From CAZAYB01 sp964489215 (GTDB taxonomy: Bacteria > Planctomycetota > Phycisphaerae > Sedimentisphaerales > Anaerohalosphaeraceae): DNA of 20,483 bases. The translations under genes were made by a program, and so were the position numbers. The DNA lies in contig CAZAYB010000028.1 of the NCBI GenBank assembly GCA_964489215.1, positions 1 to 20,483 on the forward strand. The letters are read 5' to 3'. Position 1 is the first letter of the stretch, and each line of letters begins with the position of its first letter. Below the pieces are notes generated by a model. That model searched no databases, was not told the origin of the DNA, and was given only the letters and a program-made list of their open reading frames with translations. Shown piece after piece: positions 5,267-13,045 of the stretch.

Positions 5267-7714
5267 TCAAACGTCGAGGTTCTGGACCTCAAGGGCGTGT
5301 TCCTGGATGAAGTTTCTTCTTTTTTCGACATCATCTCCCATAAGAATCGAGAATAGTCTGTCCGCTTCACCGGCATCTTCGAGGGTTACTTTCAGGAGTG
5401 TTCTGTTTTCGGGGTCCATGGTGGTGTCCCAGAGCTGATCGGCGTTCATTTCTCCAAGTCCTTTGAACCTTTTTATTTCAATTCCCTTTGAGCCAATTTC
5501 TCTTATAGTTTTGCAGATGGTGCCAAGCGATGCGACGTCCTCGGCAGTTTCGTTCGATACAATTCTGAATTTTGTCGGGAGCTGTTCGCCAGATACAGTT
5601 CTCTGTATTTTGTGGAGGAAGTCTTTCATGTCAAGCTGGTACTCGTTTTTGAGTCTCTGGTTAATTTCGTTTAATCTTGCTATTTCGTGCAATTCCTCGA
5701 ATGCCACTTCAGTTTTTGGTATTTCTCCTTCATCAGCTGGTGCGGATTCGGCTCCAAATTCCTGTATTCTTTTTTCAAAGGACACTTTGTCGTAATAGAA
5801 TTCATCTTCGGCGTGAGCTCTGACCCTGAAACTGGGCAGCTGGTCTCCATCGTAAAAGTCCGTAATGAATTTTCTGAAGATTATGCCCCTTCTTTCGAGT
5901 ACTCCTCTTATTCTTTCTACGTCGTTGAGTAGTTTTACGAGCACTCTGAGTTTATCGTTAGTAACAGTCTGACTGTTGCTGTCGTCAATGTTTACGATAA
6001 GCTTTGTGTCTTCGAGGCCTCGTGATTCGGTTCTTTTTCTCATTTCGGATTCGTTTAACAGGTACTCGCTTTTTCTTTTTCCCTTTACTTTTATTTCGTA
6101 GAGTGGGGGCTGAGCAATGTATATCATATCGTTTTCGAACAGCTGAGGCATTTGTCTGAAGAAGAAAGTAAGCAGAAGTGTTCTTATGTGTGCACCGTCT
6201 ATGTCGGCGTCTGTCATGAGCACGACTTTTCCGTATCTTCTTGCTTCGAGGTTGAACTCGTCAGAGCCTATTCCTGTACCCAGTGCACTGATTATTGTTC
6301 TTACCTCTTCGTGGGCGAGCATTTTTTCGAGTCTTGCCTTTTCGACGTTTATAATTTTTCCTCTGAGGGGGAGTATGGCCTGTATGTTTCTGTCTCTTCC
6401 TGATTTTGCGGAACCGCCTGCGGAGTCTCCCTCAACGAGGAATATTTCGGTTGCGTTTGTGTCTTTGCTCGAGCAGTCCCATAGTTTTCCGGGCAGATTT
6501 GAGCCTGAGAGTGCACCTTTTCTTCTGGTCAGCTCTCTTGCTTTTCTGGCAGCTTCTCTTGCGGCGGCGGCCTGGATGGCCTTATTTAAAATTCTTTTGG
6601 CTTCAGAGGGGTTTTCCTCGAGATAGGTACTGAGCTGTTCGTTCAGCATTGTTTCGACGAAGCTTCCCACTTCGGGATTTGAGAGCCTTACTTTTGTCTG
6701 AGCCTCGAAGTGCGGGTCCGGGACTTTCACGCTTATTATGGCGGTGAGTCCTTCTCTGAGGTCGTCGCCTGTTGTTGTGGTTCCGCTTTTTAACATATTA
6801 GCTTTTCTGGCGTAGCTGTTCATTGTTCTTGTGAGCGCGGTTTTGAATCCTGAAAGGTGTGTTCCTCCGTCTATGTTGAGAATATTGTTTGCGAATGCCA
6901 GGACGTTGTCGTTGAATCCATCGTTGTACTGCATGGCGATATCACAGCTTATTCCGGTTTCATCTTCTTCCTTCGAGAAGCAGGCAATTTTTGAGATGGA
7001 ATTTTTTCCTTCGTTGAGGTGTGCTATAAAGGCTTTGAGTCCGTCTTCATAATGGAATGTTTCCTTTTTCTTTACACGGTCGTCCTGGAAGGTTATTGAT
7101 ACTCCGCCGTTAAGATATGCGAGTTCTCTTATTCTTTTGAGCAGTGTGTCGTGATTGAACTGGAGCTCTGCGAATATATCTTCATCCGGCAGGAAGGTTA
7201 TTCTTGTTCCGGATTTCTGCGTATCGCCTACGACTTCCACGGGTGATTTTGCGTAACCGCGGTTACATCTGAAATGATAATGTTTACCGTTTCTGTATAC
7301 GTCAGCTTCGAGCCATTCCGAGAGAGCGTTTACGACGGATACTCCTACGCCGTGGAGTCCTCCTGAGACCTTGTATGCCTTGTTGTCGAATTTTCCACCG
7401 GCGTGGAGTGTTGTCAGTACCACTTCGAGAGCGCTTTTTCCGGCTTCTGAATGGTTTTCGGTAGGTATTCCGGAGCCGTTGTCCTCAATGGAGCAGCTTC
7501 CGTCGAGCTGTATTCTTACAGTGATCTGGTCACATCTTCCTGCAAGCGCCTCATCTATTGCGTTGTCGAGCACTTCGTAGACGAGGTGGTGGAGTCCAGA
7601 CTCCTGCCTGTTACCAATGTACATATCGGGTCTTTTTCTTACGGCCTCGAGTCCTTCGAGGATTTTGATATTACTTGCATCGTAAGTGTGTTCACCTGGT
7701 TGTTTTGTATTCAT
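5267..7714 (-). CDS. gyrB: DNA gyrase subunit B
   Basis: The 815-residue protein is the ATPase and TOPRIM subunit of gyrase, which introduces negative supercoils ahead of replication and transcription. The GHKL ATPase part has MYIGNRQESGLHHLVYEVLD and NAIDEAL (E47, N51 region), IEDNGSGIP, and the GGLHGVGVSVVNA loop at 118-130. The TOPRIM domain has EIFLVEGDSAGG (E428) and LMTDADIDGAHI (D502, D504, D506). About 170 residues between roughly 565 and 735 form an insert like that of E. coli-type GyrB. The C-terminus carries RFKGLGEMNADQLWDTTMDP, diagnostic of GyrB. It is the third gene of dnaN-dciA-gyrB, 15 bp after dciA. gyrA is not in the window. Confidence 0.97.
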   Translation of the reverse strand: MNTKQPGEHTYDASNIKILEGLEAVRKRPDMYIGNRQESGLHHLVYEVLDNAIDEALAGRCDQITVRIQLDGSCSIEDNGSGIPTENHSEAGKSALEVVLTTLHAGGKFDNKAYKVSGGLHGVGVSVVNALSEWLEADVYRNGKHYHFRCNRGYAKSPVEVVGDTQKSGTRITFLPDEDIFAELQFNHDTLLKRIRELAYLNGGVSITFQDDRVKKKETFHYEDGLKAFIAHLNEGKNSISKIACFSKEEDETGISCDIAMQYNDGFNDNVLAFANNILNIDGGTHLSGFKTALTRTMNSYARKANMLKSGTTTTGDDLREGLTAIISVKVPDPHFEAQTKVRLSNPEVGSFVETMLNEQLSTYLEENPSEAKRILNKAIQAAAAREAARKARELTRRKGALSGSNLPGKLWDCSSKDTNATEIFLVEGDSAGGSAKSGRDRNIQAILPLRGKIINVEKARLEKMLAHEEVRTIISALGTGIGSDEFNLEARRYGKVVLMTDADIDGAHIRTLLLTFFFRQMPQLFENDMIYIAQPPLYEIKVKGKRKSEYLLNESEMRKRTESRGLEDTKLIVNIDDSNSQTVTNDKLRVLVKLLNDVERIRGVLERRGIIFRKFITDFYDGDQLPSFRVRAHAEDEFYYDKVSFEKRIQEFGAESAPADEGEIPKTEVAFEELHEIARLNEINQRLKNEYQLDMKDFLHKIQRTVSGEQLPTKFRIVSNETAEDVASLGTICKTIREIGSKGIEIKRFKGLGEMNADQLWDTTMDPENRTLLKVTLEDAGEADRLFSILMGDDVEKRRNFIQEHALEVQNLDV

Positions 7715-7729
7715 TTTTTTATTCCGTTT

Positions 7730-8071
7730 TCAGTCCGCTGGGTATAATCTTATTTTATTTATTTTTGCTGCTGGACATTTTCCGCGTAAGTTTTTGAGTA
7801 TAAAATCAGATTCAGTGTTCAACTGGTGCATCCATGGTCCGGGTTTAACCGCGACCTTTAAGGTTGAGCCTGTTATCTCTTTTAATGAGCATTTATCTTT
7901 GAAATTTTTCGGCAGAACCTGATAGAAAGCTTCGGCAATTGCAGCATTTCTTTTGAAGTTTTTTTTTCTGTTATCAAGGTAGTTTTTTACGCTGCTTCCG
8001 AGAGTTTTCGGTTCATAATTTTTTTTCTGCCATAATGTCGCTGATTTTAACAGCTTTTCCTGGTCCATCAT
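7730..8071 (-). CDS. dciA: DciA family (DUF721) helicase-loading protein
   Basis: The 113-residue protein shows the DUF721 pattern: a small helical N-terminus, then VLPKNFKDKCSLKEITGSTLKVAV, GPWMHQLNTESDFILKNL and a basic end. DciA proteins bind the replicative helicase DnaB and help load it in bacteria lacking DnaC/DnaI, and they often sit next to gyrB and dnaN. Here the gene starts only 2 bp after the dnaN stop and ends 15 bp before gyrB, so the three are almost certainly cotranscribed and translationally coupled. Start choice between the adjacent ATGs at 8071 and 8068 is open. The protein is short but within the family's range. The call rests on the domain pattern and position. Confidence 0.8.
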   Translation of the reverse strand: MMDQEKLLKSATLWQKKNYEPKTLGSSVKNYLDNRKKNFKRNAAIAEAFYQVLPKNFKDKCSLKEITGSTLKVAVKPGPWMHQLNTESDFILKNLRGKCPAAKINKIRLYPAD

Positions 8072-8073
8072 AA

Positions 8074-9177
8074 TTATATATTAACCGGCATGACTATGTA
8101 GAGGAAATCATTTCCGCATTTTATTACTCCCGGTCTGTCAGATTCACCGAACAGGAACTCAAAGTCGCTCGAGTTTATGACCCTTAATACATCTATGATG
8201 AATTGCGGGTTAAAGCCTATTTCCAGTCCGGGTCCTTTGTAATCAATATTCAGTTCAATTTCAGCGTCTCCGGTTTCGGGTGCTCTCGAAGAGAATGTCA
8301 TGGTCTGTTCGTTAATGACTATTTTAATTCCCTTGCTGTCCTCACTTGCGAGCAGAGCAGCTCTTCTTACAGCGCTTAAAACCGGTTCTGTGGGGAGGTT
8401 AACCTTATTTTTGTAATCTGATGGTATAATGTCCTCGTATCTTGGGAAGTTTCCTTCCACAAGGTTTGAGCTTATGACGATGTCTCCGCAGGCAATGATT
8501 ATTTTGTTATCGACAAATTTTATTTCCACTTCAGCATTTTCACTTGTACCTACGCGGTCGAGCAGGTTCATTGCCTTTGCGGGTACGATTGTCCTTTGCT
8601 CCTGGATCTGTTTTGAAGCGGTCTGATTTAAGGCAACTACTGCTTTTGCGAGTCTTCTTCCATCGGTGGCAACGAGAGTGAGTTTTTTTCCCTTAACTTC
8701 CCATAGTATTCCGTTAATTGCGTATCTTGTGCTCTCTCTTGCAGCTGCGAAAACTGAGTGTTCGATTCCTTCCTGCAGGTTTGAGAGTCCAAGCTGGAAA
8801 TCGGAATCATTGTCAAAGCCTGGTACCTGCGGGTACTGTTCGATGTCGTGTCCATAGATTGTGAAGTGCGAGTCAGCTCCTTTGATGTATATTGCGGACT
8901 CCTGTGATTCCATCTGTATTACATCGTCTACGCTTTCTCTGACAATGGAGTTTAGTTTATCAGCCGGGAGGACCGCCTGGCCAGGTTCATCGACCTGGAC
9001 CTGTGTAATTCTGCAATTGATTCCGACTTCGAGGTCTGTAGCGCTAAAGAGCACGGAGTCTTCTTCAGCGGTAAATTTTATACAGTGCAGTATTGGTTTT
9101 GGAGTTCTTGCAGGTACGATACTTGTTACCAGTGCCAGTGCCTGCTGAAAAGAATCTTTATTTAATTTTACCTTCAT
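8074..9177 (-). CDS. dnaN: DNA polymerase III beta subunit (sliding clamp)
   Basis: The 367-residue protein has the three-fold clamp architecture. MKVKLNKDSFQQALALVTSI opens domain 1, LFSATDLEVGIN follows, domain 2 includes ESTRYAINGILWEVKGKKLT and LVATDGRRLAKA, and domain 3 ends in GVIKCGNDFLYIVMPVNI, with the MP-V/M-x closing motif that lines the partner-binding pocket. The clamp holds polymerase III on DNA and recruits ligase and repair enzymes. AGAGG lies 5 nt before the ATG. It is the first gene of dnaN-dciA-gyrB. recF, often found between dnaN and gyrB, is absent. The 570-bp gene-free region upstream carries a perfect DnaA box, which may place the operon under DnaA control. Confidence 0.97.
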   Translation of the reverse strand: MKVKLNKDSFQQALALVTSIVPARTPKPILHCIKFTAEEDSVLFSATDLEVGINCRITQVQVDEPGQAVLPADKLNSIVRESVDDVIQMESQESAIYIKGADSHFTIYGHDIEQYPQVPGFDNDSDFQLGLSNLQEGIEHSVFAAARESTRYAINGILWEVKGKKLTLVATDGRRLAKAVVALNQTASKQIQEQRTIVPAKAMNLLDRVGTSENAEVEIKFVDNKIIIACGDIVISSNLVEGNFPRYEDIIPSDYKNKVNLPTEPVLSAVRRAALLASEDSKGIKIVINEQTMTFSSRAPETGDAEIELNIDYKGPGLEIGFNPQFIIDVLRVINSSDFEFLFGESDRPGVIKCGNDFLYIVMPVNI

Positions 9178-9441
9178 GACAACCTCTGGGAAAATTTATC
9201 ATTACAATTGCAAATCGACGATTTATGAAACCACAGTCTAATTTACTTTCAGAACAAATACTGTAACCTAAAACGGTTAGTTTGAAAAGTAATTTGCGTC
9301 ATTTAGCGTGATTTTTTTCCTTATCTGAAGGTCATAAAATTGGAGTAGTGAGTTCTCTTAAAAAACGAGCGTTTTTGAATGAGATGTCAGCGGTTTTGTT
9401 GACTGAGAAATATAATATAATAGTTTAAATATTTATTAGTA

Positions 9442-9450
9442 TTATTCATA
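9442..9450 (+). promoter_or_regulatory. Near-match DnaA box within an A/T-rich core
   Basis: TTATTCATA differs by one base from TTATNCACA. It lies at the end of a strongly A/T-rich stretch that begins near 9408. A single near match in A/T-rich DNA is weak evidence. Confidence 0.25.
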
Positions 9451-9539
9451 TGGTCTGTTGTTTTGTTACATTTTTCGGCGGATTTTGGCTAAGTATGGGT
9501 AATTACTAAAATTATATCAAAAAAGGGGTTGTCAACTTC

Positions 9540-9548
9540 TGTGGAGAA
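9540..9548 (-). promoter_or_regulatory. Near-consensus DnaA box
   Basis: The minus strand reads TTCTCCACA, one base off TTATCCACA. It lies 125 bp from the perfect box, in opposite orientation. Confidence 0.4.
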
Positions 9549-9621
9549 CCTGTTAGGAATAATGTTAAAATGAGCGGATTATCTAACAATCCTCAATATC
9601 AGTACTGGGAAGGGGGGTTTT

Positions 9622-9733
9622 GGAGGTTTATTTTTTAACAGATGGGCTGAGGATCTTACATAAATTAACAGGTTATCCACAATGGATTTAACAGTCACTT
9701 TTGGTAATTTAGGGTATTTGGGAGGTTTATTTT
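9622..9733 (+). repeat. Pair of 13-bp direct repeats upstream of dnaN
   Basis: GGAGGTTTATTTT occurs at 9622-9634 and again at 9721-9733, exactly 99 bp apart. Similarity extends 5' as G/T-rich sequence (about 19 of 24 matching). The perfect DnaA box lies between the two copies. Confidence 0.6.
9673..9681 (+). promoter_or_regulatory. Perfect DnaA box
   Basis: TTATCCACA matches the strong DnaA-binding consensus at every base and is flanked by AACAGG and ATGG. It lies about 500 bp upstream of dnaN, just past the 3' end of the ABC-F gene. Confidence 0.7.
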
Positions 9734-9750
9734 GCAGGCAATATGTTAAT

Positions 9751-11697
9751 TTAAGATGTTCGGTAATCGTAAGCTTTGTAGAGCAAATCCAGTTTTTCGT
9801 TGGCTTTGTCGAATTTTTTTTGGAGTTTTTGGAGTTTTTCGTGATTTTTATAGTTTGTTTCTTCACCGAATTTTTCACGTAGCCGGTCAATTTCCTTTTC
9901 CAGGTCGAGTATTTGGTTTTCGATTTGTTCAGGTGAGAATTTATTGAAGGGTTTAAGTTCCGGGGGAGTTTTTATTTTTTGTTTTTTCTGTGTTTTTTGT
10001 TTTTGTGTATTTTCTTGTTTCGCGATTTTTTGAGCTCGGCTGGTTATTCTTTCGTTGATGATTTGGGCGTAACCCTGGTAGCAAGGTTTTGCAGCAGTTA
10101 CGAATTCGAAGGAGTTTACTTTTTTTTGTCCGAACTGATCGGCTCCTATAACGAGCAGTTTGTCGGCGATTTTGTCGATGAAGAACCGGTCGTGTGAGAC
10201 GGCGATTATTGTTCCGGGATAATTTGCGAGCGCGTTTTCGAGCATTTCCCTTGAGGGTATATCGAGGTGGTTTGTGGGTTCATCGAGGATGAGCAGGTCC
10301 GGTTGTGAGATGACGAGTTTGCAGAGCATTAACCTGTTTTGCTGACCGCCTGAGAGGTTTGAGATATTTTTGAAGACGTCCTGTCCTGTGAACAGGAAGG
10401 AGCCGAGTACGTTTCTAAGCTGTTCTGAGTTTAGAGCAGGGTTTGCTTTTTTTGCTTCTTCGATAACGGTTATGTTCTGCTGGAGTGTACCGGCGTGCTG
10501 GTCGAGGTAGCCGGTGGTTATATTTTTTGCGAGTTTTGCAGAGCCTTGTGTTGGGTTAATTTTTTGCATTATTATTTTGAGGAGAGTTGTTTTTCCTGTA
10601 CCGTTGGGTCCGGTTATCATCAGTTTCTGGCCTTGTGTGACGTCGAAGGTAAGGTTTGAGAAAAGTTTTAGAGAGTCGAAGCTTTTTTCGAGATTATGTG
10701 CTCTGAAGATGAGTTTTGTTTTTGCGGTATCATTTGAGAATTCAAAGTTTACAGTTTTCTGCTGGTCGGGTTTTTGGAGGTAGTCCGGGTTTTTTTTGAG
10801 CATTTTATCGAGTCTTGTTTTTCTACCTCTTGCAGTTCCTCTCATCCCTTCCTGGTCTTTGTTTCTTGCGATGAAGTCTCTTGTTTTGTTTACGGTTTCG
10901 ACTCTTTTTTGGTACTGTTTTTTGATGTTTTCCTGTTGAGCGCTGTAAAGAGCCAGGAAGTGGGAGTAGTTTCCCGGGTATGAAGCGGTTTTTTTGTTGT
11001 TCAGGTTAATGATAGAGGTAGTAACGGCGTCGAGCAGGTATCTGTCGTGACTGATGAGCAGTACAGAGCCAGGGTAGTTTTTCAGGAATTTTTCGAGCCA
11101 TTCGGCAGTTGCCAGGTCGAGGTGGTTTGTGGGTTCGTCGAGCAGGAGCAGGTCAGCGTTTGAAGTTATTGCCATTGCCAGGGCGAGTCTGCTTCTTTGT
11201 CCGCCTGACAGTGCGGTTGTTGAAGTATCGTAGATTTCTGGTTTTAATCCGAGAGCGTCCATGTTGGCTTTTGCGTTTGTTTCGAATTCATATCCGCCCG
11301 CCAGTTCGAATTGTCTTGAGAGTTTTTCATATTGTTCTGCAGCAGAGCGGTTTTTGTGGGAGTGGTTTTTTGCGAGCATTTCAGCGGCCTGTTCGAGTTT
11401 GAGTTTCAGGCTGTAGATGTTTTCGAATCCTGCGTGGAGCTGTTTGATGACGGTTAGTGAGGGGTCGAATTTTGGTTCCTGGGGCAGGTACCCGATTTTT
11501 ATGTTCTTTCTGATGTTAACGGAGCCTATATCAGGAGCGATTTTTTTGAGTATTAAATTGAAAATGGTGGTTTTTCCTGACCCGTTTGGGCCTATGAGTC
11601 CGGCTTTGGTGTTTGGATGTATCTGGAGGTTTAGTCCCTGGAGTATGTGTTCGGGGCCGAAAGATTTATGTATATCGTTTAAGGTTACGAGGGGCAT
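9751..11697 (-). CDS. ABC-F family ATP-binding protein (Uup/YdiF-like)
   Basis: The 648-residue protein has two ABC domains and no membrane helices, as in ABC-F ATPases, which act on ribosomes in translation rescue or antibiotic protection. The first domain has Walker A GPNGSGKT (36-43), signature LSGGQRSRLALA (163-174) and Walker B with DEPTNHLD (187-194). The linker (about 240-310) carries the Lys/Arg-rich MRGTARGRKTRLDKMLKK. The second domain has GPNGTGKT (363-370), LSGGQQNRL (448-456) and DEPTNHLD (472-479). The tail (545-648) is a Lys/Gln-rich coiled coil like the DNA- or RNA-binding tail of Uup. Both catalytic glutamates are present. It starts 6 bp after the WYL regulator gene, so the two are coupled. 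The protein is unusually rich in Lys, Asn and Gln, in line with its A-rich coding strand. The exact subfamily is uncertain. Confidence 0.9.
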   Translation of the reverse strand: MPLVTLNDIHKSFGPEHILQGLNLQIHPNTKAGLIGPNGSGKTTIFNLILKKIAPDIGSVNIRKNIKIGYLPQEPKFDPSLTVIKQLHAGFENIYSLKLKLEQAAEMLAKNHSHKNRSAAEQYEKLSRQFELAGGYEFETNAKANMDALGLKPEIYDTSTTALSGGQRSRLALAMAITSNADLLLLDEPTNHLDLATAEWLEKFLKNYPGSVLLISHDRYLLDAVTTSIINLNNKKTASYPGNYSHFLALYSAQQENIKKQYQKRVETVNKTRDFIARNKDQEGMRGTARGRKTRLDKMLKKNPDYLQKPDQQKTVNFEFSNDTAKTKLIFRAHNLEKSFDSLKLFSNLTFDVTQGQKLMITGPNGTGKTTLLKIIMQKINPTQGSAKLAKNITTGYLDQHAGTLQQNITVIEEAKKANPALNSEQLRNVLGSFLFTGQDVFKNISNLSGGQQNRLMLCKLVISQPDLLILDEPTNHLDIPSREMLENALANYPGTIIAVSHDRFFIDKIADKLLVIGADQFGQKKVNSFEFVTAAKPCYQGYAQIINERITSRAQKIAKQENTQKQKTQKKQKIKTPPELKPFNKFSPEQIENQILDLEKEIDRLREKFGEETNYKNHEKLQKLQKKFDKANEKLDLLYKAYDYRTS

Positions 11698-11703
11698 GGG
11701 ATT

Positions 11704-12663
11704 TCAGGAGTTTATTTTCTGTATATTTTTTGCGATAAGTTTAATTTTTTTTCTTAGTTTTTCCGGAGCGAGTACAGTTACCTGGTCGCCGTATCCGAGT
11801 ATCCACCATGTAATTTCGTTTAGTCCGTCGACTCTGAAAGAGATGTCGGCAGAGCCGTCGGGGTTTTTATTTACCAGCTGTGTCGGGTGCCATACGGTTT
11901 CGGAGACGTTTGTGGCGACTTTTGGGGTGAATCTGAGTTTTATGTTGTAAATTTTTCCTTCGGGTATCATTGACCATGCTCTTCCGAGGTATTCGTCAAT
12001 TTCGAAATCGTTTTTTATGTAAGCTTTGTCCAGTGTGGTAATGTTTGAGATTCTGTTTAGTTTGAAAGTTCTTATCTGGTTGTGTGTTTGTGAATGGCCT
12101 ATGATGTACCAGCTTCTGTGGTTGTGCATGAGGTGGTATGGGGAGAGTATTGTTGTTATGGCATTTTTTTCGAAGAGGGAGTTGTAGAGGATTTTTACTT
12201 TGAGTTTTTTGTTTACGGCTTTTTGCAGTATGAAGAATGTGTTGTCTTTTTGGGAGGAATTTGAGTGTGCAGTTTTTATAGTTATTTTTTCGATAGCGGT
12301 GTTGCAGTACCTTTTAATTTTGTCGGGGAGGTTGTTTTCTACTTTTATGGCGGCCATGACAGCGGCTTTGCCCATTTTTTCCGGGAGCAGTCCCTTTCCC
12401 TTATGTGCAAGCATGAGCAGTGCCAGTGCCTCTGGTATGTTAAAGTCTACGGGCTGGAGGAAGAATTCGGGGTCTACGGTATATGCGTTTGCAAGTGGGT
12501 CGTAATGGTACTGCAGTCCAATGGCCTGGAGCTCTTTGAGGTCTCTAAAGACAGTTCTTTTTGATACTCCGGCAAGGGCAGCGAGCTGAGAGGCGTTGTA
12601 ATTTTTGCCAGCCTGTAGTGTGGTTAAAAGTCTGATAATTCTGCTGATTCTGGTTAATTTCAT
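11704..12663 (-). CDS. WYL-domain transcriptional regulator (HTH-WYL-WCX)
   Basis: The 319-residue protein opens with an HTH of the DeoR/HTH_11 type: RIIRLLTTLQAGKNYNASQL, then AALAGVSKRTVFRDLKELQA (to about residue 48), IGLQYHYDPLANAYTVD. The middle domain (about 145-225) matches WYL: ILSPYHLMHNHRSWYIIGHS followed by IRTFKLNRISNI. The name motif reads WYI rather than WYL. A WCX-type extension (235-315) ends it. WYL domains sense small ligands, including nucleotides, and such regulators often control DNA-damage or defence genes. Here it lies between a membrane microprotein (29 bp away) and an ABC-F ATPase (6 bp away) on one strand, so local or autogenous control is likely. The ligand is unknown. 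The architecture is confident. Confidence 0.88.
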   Translation of the reverse strand: MKLTRISRIIRLLTTLQAGKNYNASQLAALAGVSKRTVFRDLKELQAIGLQYHYDPLANAYTVDPEFFLQPVDFNIPEALALLMLAHKGKGLLPEKMGKAAVMAAIKVENNLPDKIKRYCNTAIEKITIKTAHSNSSQKDNTFFILQKAVNKKLKVKILYNSLFEKNAITTILSPYHLMHNHRSWYIIGHSQTHNQIRTFKLNRISNITTLDKAYIKNDFEIDEYLGRAWSMIPEGKIYNIKLRFTPKVATNVSETVWHPTQLVNKNPDGSADISFRVDGLNEITWWILGYGDQVTVLAPEKLRKKIKLIAKNIQKINS

Positions 12664-12692
12664 AAAAATAATGACAAAATGGAGATGAGGGT

Positions 12693-12788
12693 TTATTTTT
12701 TCTTTTTTCGCGTGATAATGAACAAGATTATCAGGAGCACGATGACAATGACCATAACTTCCTGTGTGCTTAGTAATACGGCCAGCAT
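12693..12788 (-). CDS. Single-pass membrane microprotein, TatA-N-terminus-like
   Basis: A 31-codon frame on the minus strand starts at the ATG at 12788 and ends with TAA at 12693-12695. GGAG (12797-12800) lies 8 nt upstream, an ideal distance; a second ATG two codons upstream (12794) is only 2 nt from it. The protein begins MLAVLLSTQEVMVIVIVLL, continues as pure hydrophobic sequence and ends TRKKKK. The 'STQEVMVIVIVLLIILF' stretch resembles the start of TatA/TatE (GTQE-(I/L)-(I/L)...LLLF), but the amphipathic helix with F-G and P-E-L is missing. It may be a degraded or minimal TatA-like protein, or a small membrane toxin or regulator. It lies 29 bp before the WYL gene, and the strand, ribosome binding site and plausible promoter support expression. 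It is too short for certainty. Confidence 0.5.
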   Translation of the reverse strand: MLAVLLSTQEVMVIVIVLLIILFIITRKKKK

Positions 12789-12796
12789 ATACATTT

Positions 12797-12800
12797 CTCC
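12797..12800 (-). promoter_or_regulatory. Shine-Dalgarno sequence of the membrane microprotein
   Basis: GGAG on the minus strand lies 8 nt before the ATG at 12788. It supports translation of this very short gene and favours 12788 over the ATG at 12794. Confidence 0.5.
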
Positions 12801-12851
12801 GCGGAATTAACGGTTTTTCAGTACTATTACGGGGGTTATCAGTTATTTTAC

Positions 12852-12880
12852 AGGCTAACCGAATTTTGGGTGTTTGTCAA
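12852..12880 (-). promoter_or_regulatory. Possible promoter of the microprotein-WYL-ABC-F unit
   Basis: On the minus strand a perfect TTGACA (12880-12875) is followed after 17 bp by TAGCCT (12857-12852). The -10 keeps only the three most conserved bases (TA and final T). The predicted start is about 60 nt before the microprotein ATG. Confidence 0.45.
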
Positions 12881-12894
12881 GAATTCGGATTTGT

Positions 12895-12924
12895 CTGTCA
12901 GCGTTGTTTTTTTTGTTATATAAT
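12895..12924 (+). promoter_or_regulatory. Possible promoter of rnpA
   Basis: CTGTCA (12895-12900, 4 of 6) and a perfect TATAAT (12919-12924) are 18 bp apart. This would give a leader of about 115 nt before the rnpA ATG. It lies back to back with the divergent promoter at 12852-12880. Confidence 0.45.
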
Positions 12925-13045
12925 GTATTTAGCCGATAAACAGCAATTATTATAGCGTCTCAGCATATATTTGTTTTGCGAGTTTGTTTTAAGTGCTACA
13001 GTTAAGGGTGGTTAATCATTTAAATAATTTGCAATTGATTGGGTT

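Larger units (their letters stand above)
9178..9750. other. Gene-free region upstream of dnaN; possible origin or DnaA-regulated leader
   Basis: No convincing gene lies in these 573 bases. They hold one perfect DnaA box (9673-9681), two near matches (TGTGGAGAA at 9540-9548, minus-strand TTCTCCACA; TTATTCATA at 9442-9450), an A/T-rich core (about 9408-9450) and a 13-bp direct repeat. Box plus A/T-rich core plus dnaN is the look of an origin. However, dnaA is not adjacent, there are few boxes, and rough hand counts of G and C do not show a sign change across the region. A role in dnaN regulation is equally plausible. Confidence 0.4.

Noticed and set aside
6152..6626. Long plus-strand frames inside gyrB, including one of 146 codons
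   Set aside because: They are antisense shadows of a fully conserved gyrB and lack any start signal or recognisable domain.
9178..9750. Confident call of this region as the replication origin
   Set aside because: Only one perfect DnaA box was found, dnaA is not adjacent, and rough G/C counts do not change sign across it. Kept as a possibility only.
9579..9890. Minus-strand frame of 103 codons overlapping the ABC-F end, with repeated NKPPK motifs
   Set aside because: The repeat comes from the 13-bp DNA direct repeat read in another frame. The frame overlaps a certain gene and shows low-complexity composition.
12664..13045. rpmH (ribosomal protein L34) upstream of rnpA
   Set aside because: No frame on either strand shows the Lys/Arg-rich L34 pattern in this stretch.
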